This document shows, in pieces, positions 21,312-32,340 of a DNA stretch of 64,000 bases. A program made the translations under genes and the position numbers. The DNA comes from Spirodela intermedia (lineage: Eukaryota; Streptophyta; Magnoliopsida; Alismatales; Araceae), in the NCBI GenBank assembly GCA_902729315.2, contig LR746269.1:4756501-4820500 (forward strand), read 5' to 3'. The notes beneath the pieces are model-generated. The model was given only the letters and a program-made list of their open reading frames with translations. It made no database searches and was not told the origin of the DNA. Each line of letters begins with the position of its first letter. Within the stretch, counting starts at the first letter, position 1.

Positions 21312-22951
21312 TGACGTTACTTAGTCGTTGTATATTAAATCACGCAAATATAAAATTTATAAAACTAGAAAATACAAATTTTCAGATATTTAGAAGTATT
21401 TATGAACAAATGTATCAATTATAATTCAATAAAACTTTCAAAAATAGCGATAATTTTGCAAGTTGATCACAGGGATGTAATATAATATCTGGTAATTATT
21501 TAGAATTTTCCTCAGAGAATAATATTTTATATGAATTTTATACTAAGAAATGAAAAGGAAATATATTTTAAATTCGCGAAAAAAGGAAATAAGGGTGCGG
21601 GCATCAAGAAGACGTTAGTGCCCGGCGAACACGAATCGGGCAGAAACAGAGTTATGCCCGACGATTCTTACGTAAGCGATTACAGACGATTTAATTGATC
21701 AAATTAAGATCTATAAAAGATGGAAGAATCGTAATGAAATGAAATATATGTTGGTAAATTTAAAATCAACAAATTATCACTAAATGAAATGGAAATTAAG
21801 TTGAAAGCAAGAAAACAGAGTTCCGGCGTCAAGACGGCGATGCGTCGGCGATGCACCGGAATCCTGAGCGTTCGGGAGGATCGTCGTGCAGTGTCCACAG
21901 CCTCGAAGGCTCTCCTTGGACAAAGACGATGTGGGCAATCTCTAGATCTTCTCGCGAAGTCTAGAGATTAATGAAATGGGTCGTCGAGTCATCTCCGGCG
22001 GCTGTCACCCGGCAGAGCAGAAAAATGGCAACTTTGCGGCTCTCCGGCGGCTGTCACCCGACAGAGAGGAGCTGGATGGAGGTGGGGGGCGCATGTCAGG
22101 GAGCTTCATCCTCAGGTCCGCGCAGCAAGAAGAGGCTCTTCATCCAATCTAGTACGCTCTCAGGAGGTGGCAACTCGTCTCCCAGCGGATCGTCCTCTTC
22201 ACGACGACGGCTTGTTCGTCGATCAATCGGAGATGATTTACTCGATGGATTCACGATCCTTTTATCGCGAATCGTTTAGCAATTTTAGTAGCAATGTTCC
22301 GCGAATCGTGTTGACGAGATTTTCGTCGATGATCCAACGATTCTCGTTGCTTAATCCTTCACCGGCGATCTGCAAGAAAGTCGCGATAATCAGATAAAAA
22401 TATATGAATTTTGACTCTGGGAGGATTTGAAACCGCACCAGTTGTCCGCCCTTTCTGAGGAAGGTGTGACGCGGGTTTAGTCCCACATCGGTTGTGCGCC
22501 GATTTTTCGGGCAAATATATAGTAATGTTAGCTTTCTAAGCAAAGTTCCTTCTCTCGCGTGTACGACCACTCATTGCCCCACAGTCGGCTGGCCACCGGT
22601 GACGTGGAAGGGGAGTGGCACACACGTGCCCCTATCGGTCCAAGCCGCTCGAGCCCCTGCTCGCGGCTACTCCCCGACTGAGCTTCCGACCCACTTGCGG
22701 GCCCGGCTGACCGGCGGGTCCCCCCATTTTGCAATATTTTAGTTTTATTTCTTTTTCTTCATTTATCTCAAAAGTAAGATTGTAAAAATCATATAAATTC
22801 ATATAAAATCACATAATTACCCAAAAAATCACATTAATCAATTGAAAACCACTTTTCACACTTTAGCACAAATATAAGTCTATTTATCACGAGTTAAGGC
22901 TAAAACTATATTATTTACTAATTATTAACTCATGATAATGAAGACTTATCA
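21312..22951 (-). repeat. 3' LTR of B
   Basis: 1640 bp. Its 667-bp block at 22065-22731 is identical, apart from one base that I could see, to 27372-28038 of the 5' LTR, while sequence on both sides differs clearly. Confidence 0.9.
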
Positions 22952-24741
22952 TGCTGTAAATGATTTAAGCATTCATCAAATGATTCACCAAAAACAGAAA
23001 AATCGTCCATAAAAATTTCCATACATTTTCCAATCGTATCAGAAAAAATAGACAACATACATCTTTGAAATGTGGCTGGAGCATTACACGGACCAAAAAG
23101 CATGCGTTTAAAAGCAAAAGTACCAAATGGACAAGTGAAAGTTGTTTTTTCTTGATCTAAAGGGTTTATATAAATTTGATTATAACCAGAGTATCCATCT
23201 AGAAAACAAAAAAAGTTTTTTCTAGCTAATTTTTCTAGAATTTGATTAGTAAATGGCAGGGGAAAATGATCTTTTCTAGTAACTGAATTTAATTTTCTAT
23301 AATCAATGCAAACCCTCCAACCAGTAGTTAATCTTGTTTGTATTTCATCTCCATTTTTGTTTTTGATAACCGTGATCCCTGATTTTTTTGGCACCACTTG
23401 TGTAGGACTAACCCATTTGCTATCTGAAATAGGATAAATAATATCAGCAGCCAGCCACTTTAAAATTTCTTTTTTTACAATTTCCATCATGTTAGGATTT
23501 AATCTTCGTTGTGGTTCCTTGCTAGTTCTAGCCCCCTCCTCTAGATATATACTATGCATGCATACACTCATATCAATGCCCCTTAGATCATCCATTTTCC
23601 AGCCCATAGCCTTCTTTTTTTTTCGAAGTACATCTAATAATTCTTCTTCCTGTTCATCACTCAAATCAGCTACAATAATAACAGGAAATGAATTATTTTC
23701 CTCCAATAACATATATTTTAAACTAGAGGGAAGAGGTTTCAACTCTAAATTCAGATGATCTTCCTCTTTCTTTTCTTCTAAATTTATATTCTCTATTTCC
23801 TCTAATTCTTCCAGCACACAGTCATCAATAACATCTGGATCATCAAAATCATCTAGAAGATCTATGGTATGACAATCATATACTTGGGATTTCTTAAGAT
23901 CATTTGATACCTCAAAAAATTTAATTTCTACTGATTGATCTCCACATGAAATTTTCGCAATACTTGTGGGAAAATCAATATTCATCTTTGCTGTATACAA
24001 AAATGGTCTCCCTAGGATGATTGGCATATCATAAAACTGTCCATTAAAATCCATTTCCAACACTACAAAATCAGCTGGAAATTTACACCCTTTAACTGTC
24101 ACTATCACATTTTCTAAAATACCTTTAGGATGTTTTATGGATCTATCAGCAAATTGTAAGGTAACAGTAGAAGGTTTAAGATCAGAAATATTAAATTTAT
24201 CACAAATACTTGCAGGTAATAAATTAATACTAGCACCGGTGTCAAGTAATGCATTCTGAAAAATGGATCCACCAATATCACACGAAATTAAAGGGACACC
24301 TGTATCTCTCAATTTATATGATAATTGATTTAATAATAATGTACTAGCATGCATAGATAATTTTTCTACTCTAGGTGCCCTTTTTGGTGTACACATTTCT
24401 TTCAAAACTCTAGCATATTCAGGAATATGTTCAATGGCAGTGAGTAAAGGAAGACTAATTTGCACATCTTGTAAGATTTTCTTTATTTCTTCATTGTGTT
24501 CCTTTTTCTTTCTTTGTCTAGGCTCTAGAGCTTTAGGAAATGGAATGGTTGTCCTCTCTTTCGAAATTTCCTTGGTAGAATCTATAAAATCCTCTTCTAC
24601 TCCTATTTGATTTTGTTTTGGGTTGTCCATATTTTCTTTTTCTTCTAATGTTTGGGGATAAAGATCAGGTAAAATCTTACCACTCCTTAATGCATTCACT
24701 GTCCTAACATTTTCATTTCGTGGGTTTTTTCCTAGATTCAT
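22930..24741 (-). CDS. Protease and reverse transcriptase of B (C-terminally truncated, frame open)
   Basis: Open frame of 603 codons, still readable. Protease: catalytic LLDTGA at residues 165-170 and ILGRPFL at 242-248, an aspartic protease that would cut the polyprotein. RT: WRVCIDYRKLN (475-485), FLDGYSGYNQI (513-523) and the active site FMDDFSVFG (577-585), typical of Athila/Tat. The frame ends about 12 residues past FMDD, at CLNHLQ, where the LTR begins; the final DKSSLS is LTR-encoded. The thumb, RNase H and integrase are absent, so the enzyme cannot be functional. The first Met is internal to a frame that once continued from gag. Residues 20-130 hold a charged linker. Confidence 0.9.
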   Translation of the reverse strand: MNLGKNPRNENVRTVNALRSGKILPDLYPQTLEEKENMDNPKQNQIGVEEDFIDSTKEISKERTTIPFPKALEPRQRKKKEHNEEIKKILQDVQISLPLLTAIEHIPEYARVLKEMCTPKRAPRVEKLSMHASTLLLNQLSYKLRDTGVPLISCDIGGSIFQNALLDTGASINLLPASICDKFNISDLKPSTVTLQFADRSIKHPKGILENVIVTVKGCKFPADFVVLEMDFNGQFYDMPIILGRPFLYTAKMNIDFPTSIAKISCGDQSVEIKFFEVSNDLKKSQVYDCHTIDLLDDFDDPDVIDDCVLEELEEIENINLEEKKEEDHLNLELKPLPSSLKYMLLEENNSFPVIIVADLSDEQEEELLDVLRKKKKAMGWKMDDLRGIDMSVCMHSIYLEEGARTSKEPQRRLNPNMMEIVKKEILKWLAADIIYPISDSKWVSPTQVVPKKSGITVIKNKNGDEIQTRLTTGWRVCIDYRKLNSVTRKDHFPLPFTNQILEKLARKNFFCFLDGYSGYNQIYINPLDQEKTTFTCPFGTFAFKRMLFGPCNAPATFQRCMLSIFSDTIGKCMEIFMDDFSVFGESFDECLNHLQHDKSSLS

Positions 24742-26180
24742 GCTACTAGACTCCCCTTGCTAAAATCCTATTGTTGGACGGTTCCCTGGATTTTCTATGG
24801 GCTGACTAGGTAGCTGTCCCTCTTCTCTCTTATTCCCAAGGGCCTCTATAATTTGTTTCTGGTGCTGCATCATTTGATTTATAGTTTGTTGCATCATTTG
24901 ATTCATAGTTTGTTGCATCATTTGGCTCATTTGCTGCATCATTTCTATAGTATCAGATTTGGTTTGAGAGGGCTGATTTTTCTGAAATCTGTTTTCTTGT
25001 TTTGGACAAAATTCAGAGTTTGAATTGGGTCTAAGTGCTTCTGAGTTTTGAATATTATTTGGGTCTCTCCATGAAAAATTATTCCTCCAATTAGGATTAT
25101 AAGAATTTGAAAAAGGTTCTCTATTTCTATTAAAACTGTGAGCCACTTGCACTTGTTCTTGCATAGGGTGAAATGATTGATCTAAGTTAGAACATTGAAA
25201 TTCAGAATAATCATTTTCACCATACATAAGACGTACTATTTGAATTAAGTTGAGGGTTAAAAGGCTTTCTAATATTGTCAATAAGTAAATCAATTTTTTC
25301 TAATCTTTGATTAATCTAATTAACCTCATTTCTAAGTTTAGAATCATCATCATGATGCAATTCATAAATTCCTCTCTTCTTATCCCTATCATATAATTCA
25401 AAAGAGGCTTGATCTCTAGAATTTTCACTTAAATTCTCATAAAGACTATAAATCTCATCAAGGGTTTTCTCCATAAAAGCTCCTCCACATATAGAATCAA
25501 CCATATTTCTATGTTATTCTAATAATCCATCGTAAAAAATTATATTGAGCTGCCACTTGGGTATAGAATGATAAGGACACTTTCTAAGTAAATCTTTGAA
25601 TGTTTCCCATGTCTCATGTAAAGTTTCTCCTGATCTTTGAGAAAAACTCCATATATGTTTTCTCATATTTTGGGTTTTTCCTAAGGGATAAAATTTTCAA
25701 AGAAAGGCATGTTCTATGTCTTTCTAGCTAGTTAATTCTCTATCTAATGTGGATAGCTAATGGCTAGCTTTGTCCCTGTGTATGAGGAAATAATTTCATC
25801 TTAATAATTTCCGACGTAACTTGAGGGAGATTAACTAAATCATAGACAATATGAAATTTTTCTAAGTGCTGATGAGGTTCCTCTAAAGGCAATCCAAGAA
25901 AATTAGGGAGCATTTGAAAAATTCATGAATTTATTTCGAATTTAACAGTGGGTGCTAATGGGACTCTAATATTTGATGCTCTTTGAAATGAATCAGGGAT
26001 ATAATGATTTTTCATGGCCATAGGATTGTTCTCAGTTTGACCTGTACTTCCTTCAAGATCCATCAAAATTAATTTTTCTTTCGGATTTTTATTTTTGAAT
26101 GAAATAATGAAAGGATTTTCTAGTCTTGGATGCAAGGATCTTCTACCATGCATAAAAATCAATAAATTCGAGGGAAACAT
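24742..26180 (-). pseudogene. gag of B (several stops and frameshifts)
   Basis: Starts near 26180 with FMHGRRSLHPRLENPF. A nonsense change at about 25923 interrupts it after KFEINS, and further breaks follow to 25740. LVNLPQV, SICGGAFMEKTLDEIYSLY (25504-25316) and SYNPNWRNNFSWR (about 25090) remain. The Met/Gln stretch (24850-24960) is expanded relative to P1, with an extra copy of MMQQTMNQ. Its Gag is more decayed than its downstream RT. Confidence 0.85.
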
Positions 26181-26342
26181 TTAGTAATTGTTACCCTCCT
26201 TCAGGATGTTCCAATCCTTGCCTTGCTTCTTTTCGTTCCCTTTTTCTAAAAAAAATTGGCAAAAAGAAAATAAAACAAGAGTTAAATTTTTTTTGTGTAC
26301 TCTAAGAGAAAAACAGAAAAATACTAAATATTATGCAATACA

Positions 26343-26360
26343 TCCCCGGCAACGGCACCA
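26343..26360 (-). other. Primer-binding site of B (tRNA-Asp type)
   Basis: Minus-strand TGGTGCCGTTGCCGGGGA, next to the LTR end, matching the tRNA-Asp 3' end apart from one base; well preserved compared with A and I. Confidence 0.85.
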
Positions 26361-26365
26361 AAATT

Positions 26366-28258
26366 TGACGCGACTTAGTCGTTGTATATTAAATCATGCA
26401 AATATAAAATTTATAAAACTAGAAAATACGAATTTTCAGATATTTAGAAGTATTTCTAAACAAATATACCAATTATAATTCAATAAAACTTTCAAAAATA
26501 GCGGTAATTTTCCAAGTCAATCACAGGGATGTAGTATAATATCTGGTAATTATTCAAAATTTTCCTCAAAGAATAATATTTTATATGAATTTTATACTAA
26601 GAAATGAAAAGGAAATATATTTTAAATTCACTAAAAAAGGAAATAAGGGTGCGGGTGTCAGGATGACATCAGCGCCCGGCGAACGTGAATCGGGCGGAAA
26701 CAAAGTTCCACCCGGCGATTCTTACGTAAGCGATTACAAATGATTTAATTGATCAAATTAAGATTAACATCTGGTAATTATTCAGAATTTTCCTCAGAGA
26801 ATAATATTTTATATGAATTTTATACTAAGAAATGAAAAGGAAATATATTTAAAATTAACGAAAAAAGGAAATAAGGGTGCGGGCATCAGGATAACGTCAA
26901 CGCCCGGCGAACGCAAATCGAGCGGAAACAGAGTTCCGCCCGGTGAACGCAAATCGAGCAGAAACAGAGTTCTGCCCGGCGATTCTTACGTAAGCGATTA
27001 CATACGATTTAATTGATAAAATTAAGATCTGTAAAAGATGGAAGAATTGTAATGAAATTAAGTATATGTTGGTAAATTTAAAATCAACAAATTATCACTA
27101 AATGAAACGGAAATTAAGTTGAAAGCAGGAAAACAGAGTTTCGGCGTCGCGACGGCGATGCATCAGAATGCTGAGCGTTCGGGAGGATCGTCGTTTAGTG
27201 TCCACGGCCTCGAAGGCTCTCCTTGGACAAAGACGACATGGGCAATCTCTAGATCTTCTCACGAAATCTAGAGATTAATGAAATGGGTCGTCGAGTCGTC
27301 TCCGGCGGCTGTCTCCCAGCGGAGCGGAAAAACGGCGACTTTGCGGCTCTTCGGCGGCTGTCACCCGACAAAGAGGAGCTGGATGGAGGTGGGGGGCGCA
27401 TGTCAGGGAGCTTCATCCTCAGGTCCGCGCAGCAAGAAGAGGCTCTTCATCCAATCTAGTACGCTCTCAGGAGGTGGCAACTCGTCTCCCAGCGGATCGT
27501 CCTCTTCACGACGACGGCTTGTTCGTCGATCAATCGGAGATGATTTACTCGATGGATTCACGATCCTTTTATCGCGAATCGTTTAGCAATTTTAGTAGCA
27601 ATGTTCCGCGAATCGTGTTGACGAGATTTTCGTCGATGATCCAACGATTCTCGTTGCTTAATCCTTCACCGGCGATCTGCAAGAAAGTCGCGATAATCAG
27701 ATAAAAATATATGAATTTTGACTCTGGGAGGATTCGAAACCGCACCAGTTGTCCGCCCTTTCTGAGGAAGGTGTGACGCGGGTTTAGTCCCACATCGGTT
27801 GTGCGCCGATTTTTCGGGCAAATATATAGTAATGTTAGCTTTCTAAGCAAAGTTCCTTCTCTCGCGTGTACGACCACTCATTGCCCCACAGTCGGCTGGC
27901 CACCGGTGACGTGGAAGGGGAGTGGCACACACGTGCCCCTATCGGTCCAAGCCGCTCGAGCCCCTGCTCGCGGCTACTCCCCGACTGAGCTTCCGACCCA
28001 CTTGCGGGCCCGGCTGACCGGCGGGTCCCCCCATTTTGTAATATTTTAGTTTTATTTCTTTTTCTTCATTTATCTCAAAAGTAAGACTATAAAAATCATA
28101 TAAATTCGTATAAAATCACATAATTATTGAAAAAATCACATTAATCAACTGAAAACCACTTTTCACACATTAACATAAATATAAGTCTATTTATCACGAG
28201 TTAAGGCTAAAATTATATTATTTACTAATTATTAACTCATGATAATGAAGACTTATTA
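26366..28258 (-). repeat. 5' LTR of B, mosaic with internal duplications
   Basis: 1893 bp, about 250 bp longer than its partner. A tandem duplication of about 240 bp starts again at about 26767 (ATCTGGTAATTATTCAGAA occurs near 26540 and 26769), and a 36-bp duplication (GAACGCAAATCGAGC) lies at 26905-26985. 27372-28038 is the block shared with the 3' LTR. The LTR start is TAATAAG (TG mutated to TA). Confidence 0.88.
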
Positions 28259-28665
28259 GATAGCCAATGACTAGCTTTGTCTCTAAGTGTATGAGGGAAT
28301 AATTTCATCTTAATAATTTCCGGTGTAACTTGAGGGAGATTAACTAAATCATAGACCATATAAATTTTTTCTAAGTGCTGATGAGGTTCCTCTAAAGGCA
28401 ATCCATGAAAATTAAGGAGCATTTGAAAAATTCTTGGATTTATTTCGAATTTAACAGTGGGTGCTAATGGGACTCTAATATTGGATGCTCTTTGAAATGA
28501 ATAAGGGATATAATGATTTTTCATAGCCATAGGATTGCTCTCAATTTGACCTGTACTTCCTTCAGGATCCATCAAAATTAATTTTTCTTTCGGATTTTTA
28601 GTTTTGAATGAAATAATGAAAGTATTTTGTAGCCTTGGATGCAAGGATCTTCTACCATACATAAA
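28259..28665 (-). pseudogene. gag of A, N-terminal part
   Basis: Reads from MYGRRSLHPRLQNTF (28662) through FHGLPLEEPHQHLEKI and LFPHTLRDKASHWLS without a stop, up to the target site CTATC where B's LTR starts. The LTR adds NKSSLS and a stop in frame. It continues at 21306 after B. Confidence 0.85.
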
Positions 28666-28862
28666 AAATCAATAAATTTGAGGGAAAAGTTTAGTAATTG
28701 TTACCCTCCTTCAGTATGCTCCAGTCCTTGCCTTGCTTCTTTTCGTTCCCTTTTTCTAAAAAAATTTCGACAAGAAAAAAATAAAAGAAGAGTTAATTTT
28801 GTTTTATTTTTTTTATTTACTCTAAGAGAATAACAGAAAAATACTAAATATTATGCAATACA

Positions 28863-28880
28863 TCCCTGACAATGGCACCA
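28863..28880 (-). other. Primer-binding site of A (decayed)
   Basis: TGGTGCCATTGTCAGGGA on the minus strand, a recognisable tRNA-Asp-type site with three further changes, mostly C/T or G/A. Confidence 0.75.
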
Positions 28881-28885
28881 AAATT

Positions 28886-30500
28886 TGACGTGACTTAGTC
28901 ATTGTATATTAAATCACGCAAATCTAAAAATTTATAAAACTAGAAAATATGATTTTTTGGATATTTAGAAGTATTTCCAAACAAATATATCAATTATAAT
29001 TCAATAAAACTTCCACAAAATAGCGGTAATTTTTCAGTCGATCACAGGGATGTAATATAATATTTGGTAATTATTCAGAATTTTCCTCAAAGAATACTAT
29101 TTTCTATGAATTTATACTAGTAAATGAAAAGGAAATATATTTAAAATTCATGAAAAAGGAAACTAAGGGTGCAGACGTCACGATGATGTCAGTGCTCGGC
29201 AAACACGAATCGAGCAGAAACAGAGTTCTGTCTGGCGATTCTTATGTAAGCAATTACAAATAATTTAATTGATCAAATTAAGATCTATAAAAGTCGAAAG
29301 AATCGTAATGAAATGGAGTATATCTTGGTAAATTTAAAATCAACAAATTATCACTAAAAGAAGTGAAAATTAAGTTGAAAGCAGGAAAACAGAGTTCTGG
29401 CGTCACGGCGGCGATGCGTCGGCAATGCACCGGAATCCTGAGCGTTCGGGAGGATAATCGTGTAGTGTCCACGGCCTCAAAGGTTCTCCTTGGACAAGGA
29501 CGATGTGGGCAATCTCTAGATCTCCTTGCAAAGTCTAGAGATCAATGAAATGGGTCGTCGAATCATCTCGGCGGTTGTCACTCGGCGGAGCAGAAAAACG
29601 ACGACTTTGCAGCTCTTCGGCTGCTATCACCCGACAGAGAGGAGCTAGATGGAGGTAGGGCGCGTGTTAGGGAGCTTCATCCTCAGGTCCACGCAGCAAG
29701 AGGAGGCTCTTCATCGCATCTGGTATGCTCTCAGGAGGTGACGACTCATCTCTCAGCAGATCGTCCTCTTCCCGACGATGGCTTGTTCGTCGATCAATCG
29801 GAGATGCTTTACTCAATGGATTTGCGATCCTTTTATCGCGAATCGTTCAGCAATTTTAGTAACAATGCTCCACGAATCGTGTTGACAAGATTTTCGCCGA
29901 CGATCCAACGATTCTAGTTGCTTAATCCTTCACTGGCGATTTGCAGGAAAGTCACAATAATCAGATAAAAATATGAATTTTGGCTCTGGGAGGATTCGAA
30001 CCCACGCCGGTTGCCCGCCTCTTTTAGGGAAGGTGATGCGAGTTTAGTCCCACATCGGTTGTGCGCTGAATTTTCGGGTGAATATATAGTAATCTTAGAT
30101 CTCTAAGCAAGTCCCTTTCTCGCGTATGTACGACCACTCCTTGCCCCACAGCCAGCTGGCCACCGGTGACGTGGAAGGGGAGTGACGCACACGTGCCCTA
30201 TCGGTCCAAACCGCTCAAGCCCTTGCTCGCGGCTCCTCCCTGACTACGCTTCTGACCCGCTTGGGGGCCCGGTTGGGCGGCAGGTCCCCCCCAATTTTGC
30301 GATATTTTTATTTTTATTTCTTTTTCTCAAAAGTAAGATTGTAAAAATCATATAAAATCACATAATTACCTAAAAATTCACGTTACTCAACTGAAAACCA
30401 CTTTTCACACTTTAACACAAATATAAGTCTATTTATCATGAGTTAAGGCTAAAACTATATTATTTACTAATTATTAACTCATGATAATGAAGACTTATCA
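28886..30500 (-). repeat. 5' LTR of A
   Basis: 1615 bp, TGATAAGT at 30500 to GTCACGTCA at 28886 on the minus strand; the flank is the TSD CTTAC. Short LTR subfamily; the TATA-like ATATATAG is visible near 30083 and the T-arm-like GGTTCGAATCC near 29993. Confidence 0.9.
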
Positions 30501-30694
30501 CTTACCATCGTCGAGTGTCTCCCTGGGTTGTCCGGAGTTGATAGTGCATATTGGTACGTCTACCTGTACTTAGGTTAGGTGGTCAAACCTAGAGTCTAGG
30601 GTCCATACATTCTTATCGGATTGGTCCGACTGCCCCATCCCAAGTCTTGAGTTTCATTGATCGAGTACAAGGGTTCTCGCCCCGTCCTACATCA
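30501..30694 (+). repeat. LTR D, right part
   Basis: Begins with the second copy of A's TSD and continues the GC-balanced sequence left at 16034, ending CGTCCTACATCA at the point where LTR E resumes. Confidence 0.65.
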
Positions 30695-31570
30695 AGGTTC
30701 TTCATCACATCTAGTACGCTCTTAAGAGGTGGCGACTCATCTCCCAGTGGATCATCCTCTTCCTAACGACAACTTGTTCGTCAATTAATTGGAGATGATT
30801 TACTTGATGGATTCACGATCTTTTTATTGAGAATCATTTAGTAATTTTAGTACAATGTTATGCGAATCGCTTTGATATGATTTTTGCTGATGATTAAGTG
30901 ATTTGGCAGCTTAATCCTTCATCGACGATCTACAAGAAAATCATGATTTAATCAAATAAAAAGAAATGAGTTTTGGCTTTAGAAGGATTCGAACCTGTAC
31001 TGGTCACCCGCCTACATGAGAAAGAGTAAATAAGTACTCGAATACCCTTATATAGTGATGTCATCATGGTATATCGTTATTATAAATAAAGGGTAGTTTA
31101 GGTATTAAAATTATTGAAAATATTCCAAAAAGATGTGACTGCCGATTTTAGTCCCATATCGATTGTATGTAGAATGTTAAGACGAATATATAGTAATACC
31201 ACATTTAGAAGTAATAAGCCCATTTCTCGTGTGTGTAGGACCACTCCTTACCCCACACACCGGCCGGCCATTAGTGATGTGGAAGGAGAGGGACACACTT
31301 GTGCCCCCATCGGTCTATAACTACTTGAGCCCTACTCGCAGCTTCCCCCTGATTGTGCTTCTGGCAGACCCTTCCTTTTTCTATTTTTTTATTTTATTTT
31401 ATTTTGTTTCTTCATTTATCTCAAAAATAGAATTATAAAAATTATAAAAAAATTTATAAAATCACTTTAACCAAATGAAAACCACTTTTCACAATTTAAC
31501 ACAAATATAAGTATATTTATCATGAGTTAAGACTGAAATTATATTATTTATTAATTATTAACTCATGATT
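30695..31570 (-). repeat. LTR E (minus), 5'-terminal piece
   Basis: Resumes the family LTR at AGGTTCTTCATC and runs to CTCATGAT; the last 15 or so bases before the LTR start are replaced. It carries the extra old-subfamily segment (about 31010-31130). A second scrap of LTR start (TTTATCATGAGTT) follows at about 31590. Confidence 0.78.
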
Positions 31571-31587
31571 ATTAATTCATTGTTGCT

Positions 31588-32340
31588 ATTTATCATGAGT
31601 TCAGACTAATTGATTTAATTTTGTTGCATGCAATATGATGTAAGAAATTTGTAAATTAGATAGCTCTGACAATTTTGTTTTCTATTTTCAATTCTATTTT
31701 TAGCAACGATGAATTTGTCAAAAATAAATCAAAATTATCCTCTTTATAATTGTAATTTCGAATTTCAGCAATGTGTCTAGGGAATTGAAATGTAAGAAAA
31801 AGGTCTCTAAAAATTCAAATTGTGGGTTATTTTTCTTTGCTGTTTTTGATAGTGTGTAAATTATTTTGTTGTTGTTCTTGACAAAAAAGTAGAAAACAGA
31901 TGTTGTAGTTTTTCTGAATTTTTTTTTTAAAGTTTCTTTTCTAAGTGACCAAGAAAACAAATGACAACACATGTTTCGTCCTACAGCATAAACTAAGACT
32001 TAATACTTCACCCCCCAACTTAAAAATGACATTGTCCTCAATGACACAAAAAATTTGGAACGAAATATGTAGAAAATATAATTTTCAAGTGAATCATGCA
32101 TATATGTAAAGTTAAGTACTAAAAATGTTGTCATAAATAATAAAGCTCAGAAAGGCCACCTCAATCTCGTTTTAATTTTTCACTTCATCTTACACCCTCC
32201 TGTATTTTTTTCTAAAAAAATAAATATAGAAATAAATACTATAAAATTCAAAAAAAAACAAAACTTAAGAAAAACAGAATGAAATAAAAACCATGGGTTG
32301 CCTCCTATGCAATGTTGAATTTAATGTCTTCAGTTGGACA
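31588..32340 (-). mobile_element. E: 3' leader fragment (minus)
   Basis: Reverse-complement homologue of A's 3' leader (18495-19210), including an internal polypurine tract (TAAGTTGGGGGGTG, minus strand of 32009-32022) and GGAGGCAACCCATGG. About 850 bp between it and the LTR have been lost. It stops at 32340, where plus-strand sequence of element G starts head to head. Confidence 0.78.

Larger units (their letters stand above)
21312..28258 (-). mobile_element. B: pol-bearing family member nested in A's gag, TSD CTATC/CTATT
   Basis: Minus strand: 5' LTR (28258-26366), primer site (26360-26343), decayed gag (26180-24742), protease and truncated RT (24741-22952), 3' LTR (22951-21312). It split A's gag at GGCTATC; the flanking copies read CTATC (28263-28259) and CTATT (21311-21307), one C-to-T change apart. 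RNase H, integrase, 3' leader and polypurine tract are missing: RT runs directly into the LTR. It is the only copy here that shows what the pol-encoding partner of P1, A and I looks like. Confidence 0.92.
16035..30500 (-). mobile_element. A: gag-ORF2 non-autonomous element (minus) with B nested in gag, TSD CTTAC
   Basis: Reading on the minus strand: 5' LTR (30500-28886), primer site (28880-28863), first part of gag (28665-28259), inserted element B (28258-21312), rest of gag (21311-20290), ORF2 (about 20270-19238), 3' leader, polypurine tract (17663-17649), 3' LTR (17648-16035). The flanks are the perfect duplication CTTAC (16030-16034 and 30501-30505). Without B it would be about 7.5 kb. It contains no pol. 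It sits inside the foreign LTR D and is the best full-length template for the gag-ORF2 type, since P1 lacks the 3' leader. Confidence 0.92.

Noticed and set aside
22167-22570. Open frames of 76-102 codons inside the LTRs, identical in two places
   Set aside because: They lie in non-coding LTR sequence, occur on both strands, and are identical only because the LTR block is duplicated. Other LTR copies break them.
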